Below are positions 55,041 to 58,300 of a DNA stretch of 58,300 nt, one piece after another. The notes under the pieces are model-generated. The model worked only from the letters and a program-made list of their open reading frames with translations. It had not been told where the DNA came from and searched no databases. This DNA is from an uncultured Comamonas sp. (GTDB lineage: Bacteria > Pseudomonadota > Gammaproteobacteria > Burkholderiales > Burkholderiaceae_C): the NCBI GenBank assembly GCA_902175065.1, contig CABIIJ010000009.1, positions 1-58,300 on the forward strand. Reading direction: 5' to 3'. Every line of letters starts with the position of its first letter. The first letter of the stretch is position 1. Both the position numbers and the translations under genes were made by a program.

Positions 55041-55918
55041 GTCTCTCGTTCCTTTGCCTTGCGATGGTAGTGCCCGGTTCCCCGGGTCAGCACCTGGTCG
55101 CCCGCAACGATAACACCGGGCCGATGGCTGGACGCCGTTCGCACCCGTTCGTAGTACGGCCCGAAATCGATCGTCGCCAGATGCAGCAGGTCGGCCAGAT
55201 CGGGCAGAACGAAGTAAATCTCCTGAAAATCGTCGATGCGGTACTCGGTGCGCAGCACCCGTTCCAGATCGAACCGCACCCGGTGCGGCGAGGCATCCGC
55301 CAAGGCAAACACCGACTCGGTGGCCGAGGAAACGATGCCGGCGCCGTAGATGCGCAACCCGTCGCTTTGCTGCACCAGGCCAAATTCCACCGTATACCAG
55401 TACACCCGTGCCAATTGTTCCAGTACGCCCTGCGCCTTGGCCCGCAAGCCGCCCTGCCCGTAGGCCTGCATGAAGTCGGCCATGACGGGGTGCATAAGCA
55501 TGGGCACATGGCCGAACACGTCGTGGAACACGTCCGGCTCCTGCAAATAATCGAGCTGATGGGCTTGCCGGATGAACTGCCCGGCCGGGAAGCGCCGGTT
55601 GGCCAGGTGCTCGAAGAACACATCGTCGGGCACCAACCCCGGCACCGCCACCACCTGCCAGCCGGTGCGGCGCATCAGCACTTCGGAGAGCCGTTCAAAG
55701 TCGGGAATCTGGTCGGACGCCATCGACAGCGCCTGCAACCCCTCCAGAAAAGCGTCGCAGGCCCGCCCGGGCAGCAGGCGGCTTTGCCGTTCGAACAAGG
55801 TTTTCCAGGTGGCGTGTTCCTGCGCGGTGTACTGTGCCCAGCCCTGGTCGATCGTCCAGTCGGGGCGCTGGGGCTGGTAGCTGGCCGCCGCCAGGCCATG
55901 CTTGTCGGCGCCGCTCAT
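55037..55918 (-). CDS. phhA: Phenylalanine 4-monooxygenase
   Basis: This 293-residue single-domain pterin-dependent hydroxylase converts phenylalanine to tyrosine. Iron ligands are His132 and His137 in the motif FHDVFGHVPML and Glu178 in YWYTVEFGLV. GAGIVSSATESVFAL is also typical. Length and motif positions match the Chromobacterium-type enzyme without a regulatory ACT domain. The ATG at 55918 overlaps the phhB stop as ATGA. It sits in the order hpd-phhB-phhA-SDR, so substrate hydroxylation, pterin recycling and downstream tyrosine degradation are linked. Confidence 0.97.
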   Translation of the reverse strand: MSGADKHGLAAASYQPQRPDWTIDQGWAQYTAQEHATWKTLFERQSRLLPGRACDAFLEGLQALSMASDQIPDFERLSEVLMRRTGWQVVAVPGLVPDDVFFEHLANRRFPAGQFIRQAHQLDYLQEPDVFHDVFGHVPMLMHPVMADFMQAYGQGGLRAKAQGVLEQLARVYWYTVEFGLVQQSDGLRIYGAGIVSSATESVFALADASPHRVRFDLERVLRTEYRIDDFQEIYFVLPDLADLLHLATIDFGPYYERVRTASSHRPGVIVAGDQVLTRGTGHYHRKAKERET

Positions 55919-56229
55919 GCGACGTGCTCCTGCCGGGCCAGCGCGGCGGCCACCCGATCCATGGCTTGCGCCAGGGCGATGTCGCGCAGCGACAGGCCCT
56001 GCACATCGTGCGTGGTCAGCAGCACGTCGACACGGTTGTAGACGTTGCTCCATTCCGGGTGGTGGTTGCTGCGCTCGGCCACCAGGGCCACCTGCGCCAT
56101 GAAGCCGATGGCCTGGGCAAAATCCTGAAAGCCGAATCGGCGCACGATCACCCCGCCGCGCTCGGCCTGGTACTGCCACTGCGGCACCTGCGCCAGTGCG
56201 GCGGGCAATTCTGCGGTACTGAGTTTCAT
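55915..56229 (-). CDS. phhB: 4a-hydroxytetrahydrobiopterin dehydratase
   Basis: This 104-residue pterin-4a-carbinolamine dehydratase contains the family signature SNHHPEWSNVYNRVDVLLTTHD with the catalytic His pair (about 55-56) and Pro-Glu-Trp, and GLSLRDIALAQAMD near the C-terminus. It dehydrates the carbinolamine produced by PhhA to quinonoid dihydropterin. It starts 12 nt after the hpd stop codon and overlaps phhA by ATGA. Confidence 0.96.
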   Translation of the reverse strand: MKLSTAELPAALAQVPQWQYQAERGGVIVRRFGFQDFAQAIGFMAQVALVAERSNHHPEWSNVYNRVDVLLTTHDVQGLSLRDIALAQAMDRVAAALARQEHVA

Positions 56230-56241
56230 GCTGTGCCCTCC

Positions 56242-57324
56242 TTACTCCGTGGCAATTGCGCCCCGGCGCACCTGATCTCGTTCCAGCGATTCAAACAAGG
56301 CCTTGAAGTTACCCTCGCCAAAGCCTTCGCGGTAATTGCCCTGGCGCTCGATGAACTCGAAGAAGACCGGTCCGAGCAAAGGCTCGGAAAAAATCTGCAA
56401 CAGCAGCCGTGGCTGGCCGCCCTCGGTCGTACCGTCGAGCAGGATGCCCCGTGTCTGCAGATCCGCAACGTTCTGCCCATGGCCGGGCAGGCGTTTCTCC
56501 AGGTTCTGGTAGTAAACGTCGTTGGGGGCCGTCAGCAGCGGGATGCCGGCCAGTTGCAACTGGTCGATGGCCTCGACCAGGTTGTCGCACAGCAAGGCAA
56601 TGTGCTGAATGCCTTCGCCGTTGAACTGCATGAGGAATTCCTCGATCTGCCCGCCACCCTGCTTGGCCTCCTCGTTCAGCGGAATGCGGATCAGGCCATC
56701 CGGGGCCGTCATGGCCTTGGAGGTCAGGCCGGTGTATTCGCCCTGAATATCGAAGTAGCGGATCTCCCGGAAATTGAACAGCTTCTCGTAAAACCCCGCC
56801 CAGTGCGCCATGCGCCCCCGGTAGACGTTGTGCGTCAGGTGGTCGACCACGGAAAAGCCGAAGCCTGGCGGGTGGCGCTCCACCCCGGGCAGCCATTCGA
56901 AGTCGATGTCGTAAATGGACTTGCCATCCTCGAAACGGTCGATCAGGTACAACGGCGCCCCGCCAATGCCCTTGATCGCCGGCAGGCGCAGCTCCATCGG
57001 CCCGGTGGGAATGTCCACCGGCTGCGCCCCCAGCTCCAGGGCACGCCGGTAGGCCCGGTGTGCGTCCTGAACGCGAAAGGCCAGCCCGCAGGCGCTGGGG
57101 CCGTGCTCGGCGGCAAAGTAACCCGCCACGCTCCGGGGCTCGCGGTTGACGATGAAATTGATGTCCCCCTGCCGGTACAGGGACACGTCCTTGGAGCGGT
57201 GGCGGGCCACCTCGGTGAAGCCCATTTTCTCGAACAGCGGCTCCAGCACCCCGCCACGGGGCGAGGCAAACTCGACAAACTCAAATCCCATCAATCCCAT
57301 CGGGTTGGCAACAGATTCCGTCAT
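56242..57324 (-). CDS. hpd: 4-hydroxyphenylpyruvate dioxygenase
   Basis: This 360-residue non-heme iron enzyme converts 4-hydroxyphenylpyruvate to homogentisate. The double vicinal-oxygen-chelate fold shows [14 protein letters not shown] (first His ligand), [13 protein letters not shown] (second His) and the C-terminal Glu ligand in [13 protein letters not shown], followed by [17 protein letters not shown]. The ATG at 57324 has AAGGA 10 nt upstream; an ATG three codons earlier lies too close to it. It is the first gene of the hpd-phhB-phhA-SDR operon. No homogentisate dioxygenase is in the window. Confidence 0.95.
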   Translation of the reverse strand: MTESVANPMGLMGFEFVEFASPRGGVLEPLFEKMGFTEVARHRSKDVSLYRQGDINFIVNREPRSVAGYFAAEHGPSACGLAFRVQDAHRAYRRALELGAQPVDIPTGPMELRLPAIKGIGGAPLYLIDRFEDGKSIYDIDFEWLPGVERHPPGFGFSVVDHLTHNVYRGRMAHWAGFYEKLFNFREIRYFDIQGEYTGLTSKAMTAPDGLIRIPLNEEAKQGGGQIEEFLMQFNGEGIQHIALLCDNLVEAIDQLQLAGIPLLTAPNDVYYQNLEKRLPGHGQNVADLQTRGILLDGTTEGGQPRLLLQIFSEPLLGPVFFEFIERQGNYREGFGEGNFKALFESLERDQVRRGAIATE

Positions 57325-57478
57325 GTGGTGCATTCCTTGCAGACAAATACTTGATGGGGATCAACTATAAAAAACAATAAAGTTTTATTTAATTAAAAAT
57401 TTCACCTATGGACTTTTTCTATCGAAGTCTGTAAGTACATGCTATATATCGCCTCTTTTTCCTCTCCACCCCGCAGCA
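57325..57478. promoter_or_regulatory. Divergent hpd/tetR promoter region
   Basis: This 154-bp AT-rich gap separates the divergent genes. It contains the inverted repeat TTGATGGGGATCAA (57351-57364) 27 nt before the hpd ATG and the palindrome TTTAATTAAA near 57386. Either could be the TetR operator. No clear sigma-70 pair was assigned. Confidence 0.55.
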
Positions 57479-58114
57479 ATGGACAGCACCCCAGCATCAC
57501 GCCGCCGACGCATCCCGCAAACCCAACGTGTGGAAAACACCCAGCGCAAACTGATTGATGCCGCCTTGCAACTGCTGCACGAAGAGGGCTTCAAGGGCGC
57601 CACGCTGCAGGCCATTGCCCGCCGGGCGCAAGTCTCGCTGGGAGCGCTGCAGCACCACTTCAAGACCCGCGATGCCCTGATGGAACGCCTGGTGCAGGAG
57701 GTCATGGCCCCCCTGAGCGCCCAGGGCAGCGCCTGGCCCGACCACAGCCTGCCGCTGCCCGAGCGGGCCCAGGATTTTGTCCAGCGGGCCTGGCAGAACA
57801 TCTTCGGCACACCGCACTACCAGGCCGCCTGGAGCCTGTTTCTCGGCTGCAAATCCTCCCCCACCCTGTTCACCCACGTCAACCAGCAGCGCCTGCTGGT
57901 GGACAACGCGTTTTATGCGCAGTTTCTGCACATCTTCCCGGAAATCGAACGCCACCACCCCTCCCCCCAAGGCGTCGCCACCACCGTCTTCGCCGCATTG
58001 CGCGGCGCCGGCGTCCTGGAATTCTTTGACGTGACCGCAACAGAGCGCGAAGCCTGCCTGCAGACGCTGGCAGACACCATCGTCCAGGCCGGCACCCCGG
58101 CGGCAACGCCATAG
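57479..58114 (+). CDS. TetR-family transcriptional regulator
   Basis: This 211-residue protein has an N-terminal basic stretch (RRRRIPQTQR). The TetR helix-turn-helix follows at about 20-65: RKLIDAALQLLHEEGFKGATLQAIARRAQVSLGALQHHFKTRDALM. The C-terminal ligand domain is not assignable to a substrate. Divergent orientation to hpd suggests that it regulates the phenylalanine operon, perhaps responding to an aromatic intermediate. It is followed by a gap containing the second copy of the TCTTATATAAGA operator. No strong ribosome-binding site is seen. Confidence 0.88.
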   Translation: MDSTPASRRRRIPQTQRVENTQRKLIDAALQLLHEEGFKGATLQAIARRAQVSLGALQHHFKTRDALMERLVQEVMAPLSAQGSAWPDHSLPLPERAQDFVQRAWQNIFGTPHYQAAWSLFLGCKSSPTLFTHVNQQRLLVDNAFYAQFLHIFPEIERHHPSPQGVATTVFAALRGAGVLEFFDVTATEREACLQTLADTIVQAGTPAATP

Positions 58115-58178
58115 ACCCGAATACAGGCCCCGGCCCTTGACCCAAGCCAAGAACCTGCTATCAGGAGTGCTTTGCAAC

Positions 58179-58203
58179 TTGTCTTATGTCTTATATAAGA
58201 TAT
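58179..58203. promoter_or_regulatory. Palindromic operator near the right edge (copy 2)
   Basis: It is identical over 25 bp to the mdh-proximal operator at 54232-54256, with the extra GTCTTAT half-site on the same side. The few flanking bases to the left are also alike (CAACTT versus CAATTT). It lies 72 nt before a possible start codon at 58275. Confidence 0.65.
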
Positions 58204-58274
58204 GATAGGCCGCTGTAACACTATGCCCTGAACATGCCGCTGGCGTGCATTGTTCGCCGGCACCGGTTTTAGCC

Positions 58275-58300
58275 ATGCCCCCCAATACCGCCCTCCTGAC
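58275..58300 (+). CDS. Possible start of a gene cut by the right edge
   Basis: An ATG at 58275 opens MPPNTALL and stays open to the end of the window. There is no clear ribosome-binding site. The upstream palindromic operator suggests a TCA-cycle gene such as a GntR regulator or sdh gene, but the eight residues do not allow identification. Confidence 0.25.

Overview
The window looks like chromosomal DNA of a high-GC betaproteobacterium, most likely Burkholderiales family Comamonadaceae. The evidence is gene order (trxA-rho, rpmE type B, pstSCAB-phoUBR-ppk/ppx, CitE-like-acnB beside mdh) and the protein types. This is inference from synteny and family recognition; no search was run. I saw no rRNA, tRNA, CRISPR array, transposase or prophage.

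Layout. 1-9859: a two-partner secretion system (TpsB start at the left edge, a 2015-residue TpsA) with a NarL-type response regulator and a 7TM sensor kinase. A 25-bp motif recurs upstream of tpsB, tpsA and the regulator, suggesting one regulon. 10020-12164: TonB-dependent siderophore-type receptor. 12390-20859: flavoprotein, thioredoxin, Rho, an EAL/HDOD protein, ribosomal protein L31, an ArnT-like membrane protein and a MATE transporter. 20860-33808: a phosphate/polyphosphate block (ppx, ppk, phoR, phoB, phoU, pstB, pstA, pstC, pstS) with Pho boxes before ppx, ppk and pstS; a NERD-nuclease/UvrD-helicase gene sits between ppk and phoR. 33885-41411: C2 metabolism. Acetaldehyde dehydrogenase and alcohol dehydrogenase follow a sigma-54 type promoter next to an AcoR-like activator, with acetyl-CoA synthetase nearby (ethanol to acetaldehyde to acetate to acetyl-CoA). 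41612-48483: osmoprotection, with proV-proW-proX, a conserved-TM-helix channel protein and a second ProX. 48661-54113: TCA-cycle genes acnB, a Lys/Ala-rich exported protein, a CitE-like lyase and mdh. 54339-57324: phenylalanine catabolism, an operon hpd-phhB-phhA-SDR in which the SDR resembles quinonoid dihydropteridine reductase. A TetR gene is divergent from it.

Three repeat layers overlie the genes. (1) About ten copies of an ~80-nt hairpin element with core AGCTGCTTCCGCTG lie mostly at gene ends; two appear to lie inside coding sequences. (2) A 163-bp element with perfect 19-bp terminal inverted repeats lies downstream of proX. (3) An inverted pair of ~165-210 bp repeats lies between the sensor kinase and tpsA.

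Most promising observations: the three-site operator tying the two-component pair to the secretion system; the ATGA-coupled dihydropteridine-reductase-like SDR that would close the pterin cycle of phenylalanine hydroxylase; the NERD-helicase inserted in the pho block; the hairpin family with coding copies; and an identical 25-bp palindromic operator flanking the phenylalanine block.
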